From Paramecium pentaurelia (lineage: Eukaryota > Ciliophora > Oligohymenophorea > Peniculida > Parameciidae), in assembly GCA_905183005.1 (NCBI GenBank), contig CAJJDO010000021.1, positions 8,773-72,772 of the forward strand: a stretch of DNA of 64,000 bases. The letters are read 5' to 3'. The notes beneath the pieces were generated by a model, which saw only the letters and a program-made list of their open reading frames with translations, did not search any database and was not told where the DNA came from. The first letter of the stretch is position 1; each line of letters starts with the position of its first letter. Of the stretch, positions 1-12,701 are shown in pieces. Both the position numbers and the translations under genes were made by a program.

Positions 1-243
1 TTACTATGACCATCTAATTTGGCTTTTTATTATCCTGTTTTGACATCCCATAGACGAATTTCTTGATAACTACCAGAAGCTAATGTATTTCCATCAGGAG
101 AGAAACAGACTGACATAATTTCTCTAGTATGACCATCTAATTTGGCTTTTTATTATCCTGTTTTGACATCCCATAGACGGATAGAGTTATCACTACTACC
201 AGAAGCTAATGTATTTCCATCAGGAGAGAAACTGACTGGGATG
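1..243 (-). CDS. WD40-repeat protein, partial (C-terminal side cut by the window edge)
   Basis: On the minus strand two tandem units of about 42 codons translate as WD40 blades, each with the pattern FSPDGNTLASGS...IRLWDVKTGQ, and a third runs off position 1. Such blades form beta-propeller scaffolds. TAA/TAG must be read as Gln (the GQQ after KT) for the frame to stay open. Homology stops abruptly near 243: upstream on the minus strand there is no further blade, signal peptide or obvious start. The fragment is therefore either a decayed gene copy or a scaffold end placed inside a near-identical repeat family. The two units are almost the same at DNA level, which favours recent duplication or gene conversion. 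The identity as WD40 is secure; the partner and function cannot be told. Confidence 0.8.
1..243. repeat. tandem WD40-encoding DNA repeat, period about 123-126 bp
   Basis: The segment starting at position 5 recurs starting near 128 with few mismatches, including a 3-bp length change. The period equals one WD40 blade. Near-identical coding repeats of this kind commonly end contigs, which fits their place at the window edge. Confidence 0.75.
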
Positions 244-1586
244 TATTTATTACCAAATTTTTATTTTTATGTTTTTATATTCTAGAAGATGAAAAGTTAT
301 TATTGTAATAAGGACTGAAAGTTTTGTGATCATTTTCATTTTTCAAACCATATTAGGATTTGAGATCCTCTTTCTCTGCTATTAAAAGGATAAGACGCCC
401 CCCTGCTCCAAAATTTAAGTTCTTAAAAAATGCTATTTCTCTGCATCATTTACTTTTTTAAGACTCTTATCTCTTGTTTTGAATACGAGTCTGCTTTTTA
501 ATTTTTTTCTGATTACTCTAGTCTTTTTCTTTCTTGGTGCAGGCTATATAAATCAACCCTAGATATTTAACAGCAAAAGAGTTCAATTCCATAACAATAA
601 CTCTAGCAATTATTCAATCTATTAATTTATGCCTTTTTTGTAGATATATCAATATTGTCTTATTTATATTTTTCCTAAGATTCAAGATTATGAAGATTAT
701 ACTTAATATTTTTTAATAGACTTATTTATTGATTTTCAACAAATAAAACAAACTTTATTCTCTTTTATAATTGCACTACTTAGATTTAAGTGTCTTTTTA
801 AATTATGCTTTCATTATCCTCAAAGGTTAAGTAATTTAAGGCAATAAATCTGCTTATATGTATGTACAATATCTGTTCGAATTAAGGCTTTTAAAGAGCA
901 TTTAAAGAGTAGTAACTTCATTAGTTGAGTGCATAAAGTAAAAACAAAAACAATATTAAGCCATTCACACTTATTTTTACCTCGCCATAGCTAATTTAGA
1001 TAAAAATGATGAAAGAATATCGACAACATTTATTCTAATAATTATGATTTTTAATAGTTTAAACATAAAAGACAGAGATAAATATATTTTCTTTATATTC
1101 CTTATGTGGAGAAAACAATTGTTTTTTAGAAGTCCTTCTTGAAGCTTACGGTTTTGACATATAAAAAACATAAAATAATGACTTTAGGGGAAAATATACG
1201 AGTGGCTTTTCTCCTCTTATCAAATTGGTAAAGGATAAGTGGCTACTAATTATTAATTGCTTATAGAAAATTTTTGACTAATTAGATTCTTGAGAATTTC
1301 CTTTTTAGCATCAATAGGATGTATTTTTAATTAAATACCTTAGTATACTAATTGATGCCTTTTAGACTGACTTAGAATTAATGATACTTATGTGATACAA
1401 TAATTTGGAGAATCGCTTGGATCATGATGACAAATTCAAATTCAAGAGTAAATGGACCTTTTTAATTAGATTTGATCAATTTTTAGAATGACTAATTGCT
1501 TCCGAAAATTCTAATTGAAAAATGAAAAATAGCAATATCTAAATAAACAACTTTATAATTAAATAACTAGCTTAACTAGTTAATCG
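244..1586. other. gene-free stretch
   Basis: I see no long TGA-free frame with protein-like composition on either strand. The sequence is AT-rich with short homopolymer runs. The only standard-code ORF (977-1171, minus) is a low-complexity hydrophobic string without recognisable motifs. Confidence 0.5.
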
Positions 1587-1940
1587 ATGAATTATTTTTA
1601 GAGCAAGTTAATTGTTGAAAGATTATTCTATTATTATGAAAATAGTTTGAATTCTCTACCCCAGGCTTAAATAAATTAGAAACTAAAATCTAAATCTATT
1701 AATACCCAAGATTAAGGCTCTGTAATAATTAAATAAAAAAGATCTTAGAGTTTGCTAACTGTAGAATAAGCTAATTCTGTTTTGAATAAAGTTTTATTCG
1801 TTAATAAAATCATATCCTTCTAAACTAATCTATCAGAACCAATCACTTAATTTCCTATAATTCAATAGCTTTATAAACTATTACCATCTATGATTATGAT
1901 TAGGTATTAATCAAATAGATTTCCAACGAAAGTTAATTGA
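1587..1940 (+). CDS. possible small hypothetical protein (117 aa)
   Basis: Read with the ciliate code, 117 codons run from an ATG to a TGA without interruption. The translation is polar and Gln/Lys/Ser-rich, much like the disordered parts of confirmed genes in this window, and includes the stretch RSQSLLTVEQANSVLNKV. No domain is recognised. It lies in a gene-poor region full of decayed genes, so it may be a fragment of a larger dead gene. An open frame of this length is only mildly unexpected at this base composition. Confidence 0.3.
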
Positions 1941-3150
1941 TGACATAAGACTAATATTATTCAGTCCTTAAAAGTTAGCCAGTACATGACTTATAAAAGT
2001 CATAAAATGTTTTCAATAGTTTAAGATTTGAAAATATATCTAATAAGCCTTGAAACTGTCTATTTTGAGATATACAGTAACATTTCAGATAAATAATGAG
2101 ATCTGGTAAATCAATTAATTGGGTTCTTTATATTAAAATTATTTTCAATAGTGGTAAAGTAATTTAAGAATATTAATTGTAAGAAGTTTTTTTTAATATT
2201 TATAACCCAAAATATATAAATTCTCTTAGAGATTTCTTTATTTGAAAATATTAATTGCACTTTGTCTATTGAGTTTAATTTAGATAAGATTGGTATTATG
2301 TTTATGCTTTCATATTCATGATGACACTATTACTATAATTAATCCTGTAATATACCCAATCAATATATTCTACTATCCCAGACTAATGTTTCAAATGAAG
2401 ATGGGTTGATTGAATTATCGTAATCATAAATTTTATTTTACTTATTGATATTGGATCTTATAGAAATATGTTTTACAAAAGCTTGGATAATTTGATCATT
2501 AAATAAGTTTTGTAAAAACATTATCTAAAACCTTAAAATAAACATTTAAATATACTTGATAATTAGTTAGAGTAGTAGTTTTTTTAATATGCATGCTCGA
2601 TTCATATTTGTCAGCAACCCATTTTTTTAGATATCTGATTTTGCTGAAGTATTGTTTGTCATTTAATTTTTGAGTTTTATTTGTTGAGCATACAAATTCT
2701 AGTCAGTCTTCAATTATTATTTGAAAAAAGTTGCATTAAATTTTGCCTGATATGTGGCTTATTTAGATATTTCAACAATATCTCCTTATGTAATTGGTTT
2801 AAATAAATACCAATATTTCAAATATTATGTTAAATTGTACTATATATTATAAAAATAATAATGTATAATCTCTAAAAGTAGATTGGTATTCAATTAATTA
2901 AATACATTAATATTGCTCTACTTTACATATTAGCAAAAAGAAAAAATCTCAATTCAAGATTAAATACATTTCTCTGCAATAAAAGCTCATTTGAACATTT
3001 ATTAATTGTAAGAGATTATCAAATTTTTTTCATATTTTAAATATAATCTAATTTGCAATAAATTAAGATCGTTGATAATACATTAAGATAGAGAATGCTG
3101 TTGTAAGCCTAGTTTTCTTAAGGCATTTTTTTTTCTTCTTATTTAGTAAA
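1941..3150. other. intergenic, with possible decayed coding on the minus strand
   Basis: Between about 2310 and 2700 the minus strand gives short protein-like stretches in two frames (for example KKWVADKYESSMHIKKTTT and DQIIQAFVKHISIRSNI), but I cannot join them into a model. They may be relics of a dead gene. Nothing else was recognised. Confidence 0.3.
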
Positions 3151-4537
3151 AGATTTTCTCTAACTTAAGTAAAATAAACAGAAAAATTTAAAATTCTTAA
3201 AGTAATTATAAAAATCAATAATAATTAATCAACTTTATATTCAACTTAAACTTAATAAAATGAATCATCGAAAACTATCATTAAATAAATAATAAAAGAT
3301 TGAGAACATAAAATTGAACGAAGATTAATATGTAAAGAATAACCTCTAATTACAGAGGAATTAATGAAATTAAAGGAAAAGCTATTTGAATTGAGATGTG
3401 ACTTTAAACATGAAATATCGCTTTTGTAAATAGTTTGATAAAAAATAACTTAAGTTATTACTAAGGAGAGTTTATCTTGAGTTACTTTCATGGTAAAGGT
3501 GTGCTAATATGTTATGATGGTACAATAAATGTAATTTATATTGTATTTTTTTAGGGAAAGTTAGTAGAGGTGGTATTTCCTTTCTTATTCTGGAAAAAGG
3601 TTCTATTTATATAAGAGAATTTTTGGGTAGTAGTTTTAATGGAGAAGAATGAATGACTTTTGCAACTGGAAACCCATATTTGGGAAAATGGAAAAATGCA
3701 TATATGGGTTAATATAAAGGAAAAAAAAATTTGTTCGAAATTCATATATAAATTCGTTGACAGAAAAAAATATTTAGGTTATTTTTTTTAAATGGCCATT
3801 TTGATGGTCAAGAAATTTTGAAAAAAAAAGAATACACTATTGAAGAAAATTTTTAATTAAATCGCAATTGTATGATTCTAATATTGTTGGAAACTAGAAA
3901 TATATTTATTTATTATCATATGCTATTTACTTTCAAGGAACATTAAAGGAAAACTTTTTTTTTGATAACTTAATTAAAGTTTTAATAAATAGAATTTTAT
4001 AATTTCACTCACATTTCCATTTCTATTTCGACTCCTTCATCTTAATTTTCTGGAAGATCTACTCCCTCCTCCTAATTTACAGGAAGATCCTTTGCTAATT
4101 TTTTATTTTAGTATTTGGTGCTTTGGTTTGTATATTTGGCAAATTATTTTAATTCTCTAAATGAACGACAGAATATCCATATTTATTGTGGTACATAGCA
4201 ACTAATTATTATTAGTTTTGCCTCTTCCATCAATCAAATAAAAATGAAAATATAAATAATTTATTAGGGCAAATAACAAAAATCCGCCAAAATCTTGATT
4301 CCCTTTTCCAAAAAGGAAAAAAAAAAATAAGAATAGCTGAGAAGCTCCATCTAAGTTCAGTAGATATAAATGTACCATCACTATCATTTATTTAAGGCAC
4401 TATGCTATATATAGAATAATACTCATTTATTACACACGCTACAGACCCTAATGTAGCTGCAAAGTTCATAATTAGCAAAATTAATAAAATGAAAATTATA
4501 AATTCTGTTCCTTAATTGGATTGTCAAGATATTATGG
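3151..4537. repeat. direct duplication, copy 1 (1,387 bp)
   Basis: This segment is repeated immediately after the N at 4538. By eye the copies are identical except that copy 1 carries 32 extra bp at 3353-3384. Copy 1 ends exactly at the N. Total identity outside one indel indicates two assembled versions of one locus rather than an old duplication. The segment carries the 3' end of the transporter pseudogene described at 5393-6933; the duplicate C-terminal ORF is at 4202-4387. Confidence 0.9.
3351..3384. mobile_element. candidate retained IES (internal eliminated sequence), 32 bp, TA-bounded
   Basis: Copy 1 of the duplication holds 30 bp flanked by TA dinucleotides (3351-3352 and 3383-3384). 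Copy 2 has a single TA at the matching site (4739-4740). This is the signature of precise IES excision in Paramecium, which leaves one TA. The left end reads TACAGAGG, close to the known end consensus TAYAGYNR; the right end matches poorly. A length of about 30 bp falls in the main short peak of known IES sizes. IESs descend from Tc1/mariner-type transposons and are removed by a domesticated PiggyBac transposase. Confidence 0.7.
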
Positions 4538-4538
4538 N
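4538..4538. other. single N: scaffold join
   Basis: The only ambiguous base noticed. It separates the two copies of the duplicated segment, so it marks a contig join where an overlap of about 1.36 kb was not merged. Confidence 0.9.
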
Positions 4539-5893
4539 AGATTTTCTCTAACTTAAGTAAAATAAACAGAAAAATTTAAAATTCTTAAAGTAATTATAAA
4601 AATCAATAATAATTAATCAACTTTATATTCAACTTAAACTTAATAAAATGAATCATCGAAAACTATCATTAAATAAATAATAAAAGATTGAGAACATAAA
4701 ATTGAACGAAGATTAATATGTAAAGAATAACCTCTAATTATTTGAATTGAGATGTGACTTTAAACATGAAATATCGCTTTTGTAAATAGTTTGATAAAAA
4801 ATAACTTAAGTTATTACTAAGGAGAGTTTATCTTGAGTTACTTTCATGGTAAAGGTGTGCTAATATGTTATGATGGTACAATAAATGTAATTTATATTGT
4901 ATTTTTTTAGGGAAAGTTAGTAGAGGTGGTATTTCCTTTCTTATTCTGGAAAAAGGTTCTATTTATATAAGAGAATTTTTGGGTAGTAGTTTTAATGGAG
5001 AAGAATGAATGACTTTTGCAACTGGAAACCCATATTTGGGAAAATGGAAAAATGCATATATGGGTTAATATAAAGGAAAAAAAAATTTGTTCGAAATTCA
5101 TATATAAATTCGTTGACAGAAAAAAATATTTAGGTTATTTTTTTTAAATGGCCATTTTGATGGTCAAGAAATTTTGAAAAAAAAAGAATACACTATTGAA
5201 GAAAATTTTTAATTAAATCGCAATTGTATGATTCTAATATTGTTGGAAACTAGAAATATATTTATTTATTATCATATGCTATTTACTTTCAAGGAACATT
5301 AAAGGAAAACTTTTTTTTTGATAACTTAATTAAAGTTTTAATAAATAGAATTTTATAATTTCACTCACATTTCCATTTCTATTTCGACTCCTTCATCTTA
5401 ATTTTCTGGAAGATCTACTCCCTCCTCCTAATTTACAGGAAGATCCTTTGCTAATTTTTTATTTTAGTATTTGGTGCTTTGGTTTGTATATTTGGCAAAT
5501 TATTTTAATTCTCTAAATGAACGACAGAATATCCATATTTATTGTGGTACATAGCAACTAATTATTATTAGTTTTGCCTCTTCCATCAATCAAATAAAAA
5601 TGAAAATATAAATAATTTATTAGGGCAAATAACAAAAATCCGCCAAAATCTTGATTCCCTTTTCCAAAAAGGAAAAAAAAAAATAAGAATAGCTGAGAAG
5701 CTCCATCTAAGTTCAGTAGATATAAATGTACCATCACTATCATTTATTTAAGGCACTATGCTATATATAGAATAATACTCATTTATTACACACGCTACAG
5801 ACCCTAATGTAGCTGCAAAGTTCATAATTAGCAAAATTAATAAAATGAAAATTATAAATTCTGTTCCTTAATTGGATTGTCAAGATATTATGG
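4539..5893. repeat. direct duplication, copy 2 (1,355 bp)
   Basis: Second copy of 3151-4537, lacking the 32-bp candidate IES. It continues without a break into unique sequence at 5894, so this copy gives the true right flank of the locus, while copy 1 gives the true left flank. Confidence 0.9.
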
Positions 5894-6933
5894 AAAACGC
5901 TGACTTCAAAGATCCGATTACCCAAGAACCAATCACTATTAAAGTGGAATATTGAAATACTTAAAATATATATACTTCCAATTTTATTAACCATAAATAT
6001 TGTCTAAAATTAGGCAAGAAAGCCAATAATCCAAGACTTATTGTATACATGATCTTTTGAGTAATGTCATTATCTGATAAATCACTAAATATTTGTGCAC
6101 TATAATAAAACACTGCAAAAGATCCACACCATATATATACAAGCATCTATTTACTTAATAAATTATACAGATATAATTCCTATTCGAAGGGTTATCAATT
6201 ATTGCTTCTCAAAAACTTTGAAAAATGATTATTATTTTTATTATAATTACTGATGAGCTAATTTAGTGTACCTTTAATATTGATCTTCAACATACTCTAA
6301 TTTATAAATCTAGCAAATCACCTATTATAATGATTATTATTGTTATTACATATTAGGCCTATTCATAATTTCCTTTTGTAATTAATTGCTCTGGGCTTTC
6401 ATTGCTACATATGAAATGGATTATTAATGATCTGACTATGCAGATTATTGAAGGAAATAAACAGACAACTCTCCACCAGCTTGAAGTAGAACCATGATAG
6501 CTATTTTTAGAATGATAATAAAAGAATTTTTAATATAACCTATTCCCATCAATTATCCTATTGCTTACCTAGTATTGATTTCATATCCTCCTTGCATACT
6601 CATTTGACTAAAATCTTATGGATGGCATAAAGATTTTATATAAACAGGCATAATTAAGTTAGAAATCTCATTAGATATTCCTAAGAAAAACCTAACAGCA
6701 AATATGACTTCATAATTAGATATCGAAGCTAAAAGACTAAATATTCGAATATCATCTGCAACTTGAAGACATTATTTATATGTCAATTGTAATTTTATAA
6801 TATACCCCACAAGAACACCAATATCATATCCTATAGGAAGGATCTCATTTAATAAACTTAGTTTTGAAGGTCTATTCTCTTCGTTTATTTATCTAATATA
6901 TTTTAATTAAAAATACAAGTTTGCAAAAAGCAT
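5393..6933 (-). pseudogene. MFS sugar (hexose) transporter, decayed
   Basis: Minus-strand pieces in several frames match the sugar-porter branch of the major facilitator superfamily. They are an N-terminal IGYDIGVLVGY (compare the usual GYDIGVISG), a helix-4 stretch RFFLGISNEISNLIMPVYI, a later WRVVCLFPSIICIVRS in another frame, a middle piece GSFAVFYYSAQIF, and a C-terminal piece ending DGRGKT, the usual end of helix 12. At least one frameshift, one in-frame TGA and a missing middle segment (between about 6,150 and 6,340) break it. No GT...AG intron restores the frame. Proteins of this family are about 450-500 aa with 12 membrane helices moving hexoses across membranes. The C-terminal third is duplicated at 4202-4537 by the assembly repeat. 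Confidence 0.7.
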
Positions 6934-9900
6934 ATCAATTAACAGTGTCAAATGGCTTAATATATACCCAAATATTCAGAGATCCTCATATTCATTATAT
7001 ATTTTCGATCTAAGTTTTTGAATTATTGTTTTGAGATGAAGTAATCAGGCAATAATTTATCAAAATAAGATGATAATTAAGATTTGCTATTGATCTAAAT
7101 AATACGTTGATTATAATAATATGTATAAAAGTTGATATTCAATAAAAAAGAAATATTTAACAAATTAACTCAGAATTTAATTGGTTATAATGATTGTTTT
7201 TATTTCTTTGATCTTCAAATTATTTACATCAACAATTAGATAGCAGAATCATCAGCATAAGGTAAAATTTTAATCTCTTTAAAATAAGGAATCTTGGATA
7301 TAAATTTTTTTTCAGTACAATCAATTGGTTTAATTAATTATTTATTACTAGAATAAATAATTAATAATTAGATCATCTTATGGAATTATTTGGAGTCCTT
7401 TGAGAAGAGTTTTGGTTTTAGTAAATCAATTTCTTCTGAAAAATTTCTATTATAAACATAGTCATATTTTATGTAGTTAATTTAATATTTTTTTGGTTCA
7501 TTGCAAATTTTCAAGTAGTCATTACATTGTAATTTTCATTCAAATAAATATGTATTTATTCTGGCTTAATAATTGGTATTGTAATTAGGTTTTCTTATTC
7601 AATTTTTAAAGGTTTATGATCAGTTAACTTTAATAGGAACGGACAAAGTTTTTGTGTTACATTAAGACTCTTCTATGCAAGAATATAGATTCCTCAATTG
7701 CTGATTTTATCAACATTACAAAAAGCTCCAAACTTTATCAAGTCTGGTCTTTTTCTTTACATAAATATACAAGATACTTTTAAGATTGGTGATAATACTT
7801 ATAAAAAAATAAATGATATTATTTTTTATTCGTGAATTGCACTTATCATTTTCAAACTACTAATATGTGTTGCTCTTCACAAATGTTAAAGAAACTTTGT
7901 AGAGAATTTTTATAGTAGCATGGAGTGGATTTGAAATAGTTTACCCCAATTTAATTATTTATCGAGAAACTATTAAGAAAGTCTAAAAATTCAAACTTAA
8001 TACTAATTCCAATTCATTAAAGAAAAGCATCACTTTTAAATATCTTCTTACTTAGAGTGAAATGATTTTAAAGAAAACTTGAAATGCGTTAAGTCAGTCA
8101 ATAAAATGGATTTATGATTTTATCTAAAATCTACACTTTAGAATGTCCTTTTCACAAATCTCAAAATTACTGTGAATTTTTCGTAAAGAAAAATTTTGGG
8201 GAATCTGGCCTCAATACAAAAGCATTATCCTGATTAATTAGATTAAATTTATTGTTTTTTTAGTTTAGATATAGATTAATTCATTAAATCAATTAAAGAA
8301 TAATTTTGAGAAGAAAAAATACAAACAAGAATATATTTTTAGCAGGCCAATTATATATTTCATTAGTATCTTATTATTTATTAGGAAAAATTGTAGCAAT
8401 ACTTGTTTTTTAAATAATAATAATATAGCTTTTGATTAGTACCTATAATATTAAAATATCATTATCTGAAAATAATAAACATAGTATAAATAATTTTGGT
8501 TAATTATTCTCCAAATAAATAAATTCTATTATTTAGATAATTTCTATATTCTCATTCTTTAACTCATTATTAAGGTCGAATTACTCCAAATCCATATTTA
8601 TACTAGTTGTAAGTTCTAAAATTAAAAAAAAATTGAGATTGAAGATTTATGATATTTTAGCAGAGTTACTAATAAATTATAAATTGTTTAATTTACACAT
8701 CTACGGTACATACAACATCTTTCATTATTCCTCTCCTTTATAATTTAGATTACTTTAAAAGTGTTTTTGTATTTTTATCTCATTAATTTACTTAATAAAT
8801 AGAACTTAAATTAAGGTGATTTATAGAATGATATATCTGTAATATGTAATAAATAAGTTTATAAAGATTACTACATGATTATTGCAATCAAATTAATAAT
8901 TAAAATTAAACACTTATAATTAATTTTTAAAATATTTATAAATTTATTAATTTACTATATGCCCTCTTTTATAACAAAAGGTAAAACCACTTTTTATATA
9001 TCAAATATTAAAATCTGTTTAAAAGATTAATCCATTCTCTCATACTTTATAATTATTTACCAACCTTTTTCCCATTTTATATTCACCATAATAAATTATT
9101 TAAATCTATTCCAAAATCTTTCACTTAAATCATTCCTCTATCCTTACTTCTCAAATTGCTAATTATACATACTACTATTTCTAACTTAATTCATCTATTT
9201 TTATTTTTTTATACCTATAACTATATATGTTATTTCCTATTCTATATACATTCTCATTCTCACCCCTCTTTATAAACTTAAGCTTAGCTAATGAGTAATT
9301 AAATAAAGTGTATCTCCAATAATTTTAAATTATTTCTTCCCATGTTCTATGTTTTTACTATCATTAGCTATAATTTAGTAAATAAACTATAATTATTTTA
9401 CACCATCTAAATCAATATATTATAGTTATTCGTGCTAAATTTAATGGAAGTGAAATGATGGAAAATTAAATAGAATTTCAATTAAATATCAATTTATTTG
9501 AATCAGGATATTTTTTAAAAGAACTGTCAAAGCATAATACATTTAAGATAATTAATATTAGTTAATAAAATAAATTCTAAAATAAATTTATAAATTAATT
9601 TTTCAAAGTTAATAATAATTCAGTAATACAAAATGTTAGTACCAGGATATAAGAAAGTGGATATGCTCTTTAAATTAAAAACACTGGCTTACAAAAAGAA
9701 CTTTTCAATTTATTGATTAATAGATTATGATTTTATACTGAAAAATAATATTAATTGATGGGATATTACACTTTCAATTTGTTAAATGCTATTATAATGC
9801 ACAAATGTGTAGTAGGTTTTATCAAGAGATTAACATTTCTAAAATAAATAAAAATAAAATGGTACTTTCATGAAACTATAGTTCCTTTTTATTTTAGATC

Positions 9901-10504
9901 TTTACATTGAAACGAGATACTATCGTTACATTATTTTATATTGATATTTAAAGTATGAGGTCTTTAATAAATTAGTTATCTTATAAAATTTCAATGTATT
10001 GAAAGTTATTAAAATTTCAAATAAGCATTTAGGATATAGATTTTAGATATAACCTAGCATCATTTACTGGGTTATTAAGAATACCAGTTGTTATGAATTA
10101 ATTAATCATCATAACTTTATAAAGATTATGGGATAGTAATTGAAGATATAACTTTGTATAGAACATTAGTTCCATTTGCATATTAAAATATTTTAAACTT
10201 TTAATCTAATGGCGAAACCATGAATTTTAATATCAAAATTTGAAAATCTAAAGTTTTGGAATGGAAATGTGAAGAAGTTAGCATGAATCAAGGAAAATAA
10301 TTAGCCCTATAAAGAGAAAATAAGCAAACAAACCAAATTTTCTATGCAAAAGTTTTACAAAAGTTTAATCAAAATCATCAACATTAAAAATAACAAAATA
10401 ATTATATATAAACAAAAAATTAACAAAAAAACTACTAATGATAAATTTTATAAATTGGCATATTACCCTCCGACTCCATTCTCATCATTAGATATTCTTA
10501 TTAT
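6934..10504. other. gene-poor stretch of 3.6 kb
   Basis: Very AT-rich. I find no TGA-free frame with convincing composition, no introns in phase and no repeats beyond short A/T runs. This is far longer than intergenic gaps elsewhere in the window (mostly under 1 kb). It resembles gene-poor scaffold-end or imprecisely eliminated DNA of ciliates. Confidence 0.5.
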
Positions 10505-11005
10505 TCATATTTGAATTTAATTAATTTAATTATTTTTATAAAAAGAAAATTTTTCAATTATTAATATTAACGAAAATTTATGACATGAAAATGCGAAGTA
10601 TGATTTAAATAAATCTTCATATTTAAATAAAAAGTAATTGATAGAAGAAGAATCATATAGAATTTATTTGTAAATTAATAATGTATGATGTGTTTTTTTC
10701 AATTTAAGTCTTTTGGATTTTTGGTATTCTATCTTGGAAATTAGTCTGATATTTTAACATTTTATCATAAGGACCAACTGTTGAACTGCATTATCAGCAT
10801 TCATACCGATCAAGCCTTTCTAATTCGAGTTCTGTGGTTTGTCATGGCTGTTATTCTAAAAGTAGATTTTTCCATCATTTAAACAGTTCCTCTAGACCTA
10901 TTTTATCATTTAATCACCTGTATCTAAGCTGATTCGTTATAATTTGAGATATTCAAGTTTGTTTTTCATATAAGAAGTATAGAAATCTTCCAAACTCATA
11001 TCCAT
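10505..11005 (-). CDS. hypothetical protein (166 aa)
   Basis: A single TGA-free frame of 167 codons starts MDMSLEDFYTSYMKNKLEYL. It is polar and Gln/Lys-rich for the first 110 residues (including QKGLIGMNADNAVQQLVLM) and more hydrophobic at the end. The N-terminal composition looks coding. The last 50 codons look less so, and an unrecognised intron or earlier end is possible. No known domain is recognised. It is isolated in the gene-poor arm, and the function is unknown. Confidence 0.45.
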
Positions 11006-11545
11006 TTTAATTTAATTATATATAAAATTATTGTAGATTAGATTGTATTAATTTTTAAAGAATTATTAATATGGTTATATGTATAAAATGCTTTGGCGTA
11101 GAAAATTGGGTCCATTTGCTTATTTTCTTGTTGTACCCCCTTGAAAAATATCTTAGGCATAAAGTGAAGATGTAATTTTGGGTTATTTATTTCCCTTGAT
11201 TCGTCTTATCGAAGAATAATAAGAACTATTATCAAAGTATTGGTTTCACATTATCATTATACACAAATAAAATATTGAATTATGAAAAAATTATTTTATC
11301 ATATAATCCATCCACATTCAAGAAGAATTGAGAATAATAGGAATGTCAGAACAATACAAGAAAATAATTATGAATGAATTAAACCTTCTTGGAAAGGAAG
11401 AAATTAGTATAAAAGCTTCAATAATAATTTATAAATTTTTATAATTTAATATTTTTAATTTATCATTAATCTTAAAATTCTATACTAATAATGGTTTATT
11501 CTATTTTGACTTAATTATAAAGTATAGAGAAATGTTATTTTAGGA

Positions 11546-12701
11546 TCAATAAATCCAAAATTACTATACTTGTCTTACTAAACGATTAGTGGCTGTTAAA
11601 TTACTATAAATTCTTAGTTTACATTTGTATTAGAGTGGAATTGGGAAAATAGCTTACTAAGTTAATTTATTTATGACAAAAAATGATTATATTGATGATT
11701 TTTCTCGAAGTTGGAGGAAAAGAGTTAAGTTACATTTATTAAATTTAGAGATGATTCTCTTTTATGTAATGCATTTTATTTCCAAAATGAAATCAATATT
11801 GTTTACAATAGTGTTGTATATTTAATTTGTTTAAAGTATTGATAAATTAAAAAATATATTATTTGAAAGATAAAAATTGATAAAATTTTAACATAAAATT
11901 AAGGTCTATTACCTAATGAAAAATTCAATTTCTAACTAATTTCTTAAGGTTTGGCATTCTAATGCTACATTATTGATAAAATATTTAGATAACCAGAGAT
12001 TTTAGATTGTGTAATATGATTAATCTTAATAGGAGCCCCTTTATTGACATACATCTTACATCTTTAGAATTAATAGGTTATTGATGATATTCCAAAGGTT
12101 TTTACACATTTAAAGTCGATTAGCTTTGGTAATTATATTTAATTCCTTGAACTGGCAACATAAACAATTAACCTATTGTAAAGAAATTGTATTACTATTA
12201 TAAACTGGTATAAAAGTAACAAATCCAATATCAATAATGTCTCTAAATGCTATTAATAGAATTTGATAACCAATTTATTTTAAATTATCAAATTCACCTC
12301 TAATTTTAGTGATTCCAACAGAAACATTATCAACTGATAATTAAGTAATCTAGAATTCTTAAAAATAAATACTGATAACTAAAAGTCTAATTACCCACTG
12401 TAGCCTATTATCGCAGCATTTGCATTAAGTAGTTGATGATTAAAGACTTTATCTGATTGTGGATTCATATTAAATGAATTTATCACTTATATTCTTTAAT
12501 CATTTATAGCTATCCATTCATATCTGATTTTCCATATCAATCCTGGCTAAGGGCAAGTTACAACGAATGAAAAATCTAAATAATATAAATCAAAACTATC
12601 AAAGTTATTGAAGTAATTGAAAACTGGTATTCTGATAATGTATTTGGTATAGCCAATATAGATTACTGAAGAAAAAAGATAACCATGAGAAAAAGCCTCA
12701 T
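11546..12701 (-). CDS. secreted protein with H-type-lectin-like repeats (about 365 aa)
   Basis: Minus-strand model with introns at 12632-12666 (35 nt, CAG end) and 12350-12372 (23 nt). The spliced length divides by three. It opens with a signal peptide (MRLFLMVIFFLQ). Residues about 40-60 read PGLIWKIRYEWIAIND, like the closing strand of H-type lectin domains (W..i.i.WiAi), and a second similar unit contains SVDNVSVGITKIRGEF then GYQILLIAF. H-type lectins are small beta-sandwiches that bind sugars outside the cell, and ciliates carry many. The last third, after about codon 220, has several open frames and its correct reading is uncertain. It may also be partly decayed. Confidence 0.45.

Noticed and set aside
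3551..3745. 64-codon minus ORF, also at 4907-5101
   Set aside because: The repetition reflects the assembly duplication, not a gene family; no domain and low-complexity content.
11342..12050. about 235 plus-strand codons without TGA starting MSEQYKKIIMNEL
   Set aside because: Mostly antisense to the lectin-like minus gene, which has a signal peptide and in-phase introns; only the first 25 codons look coding.
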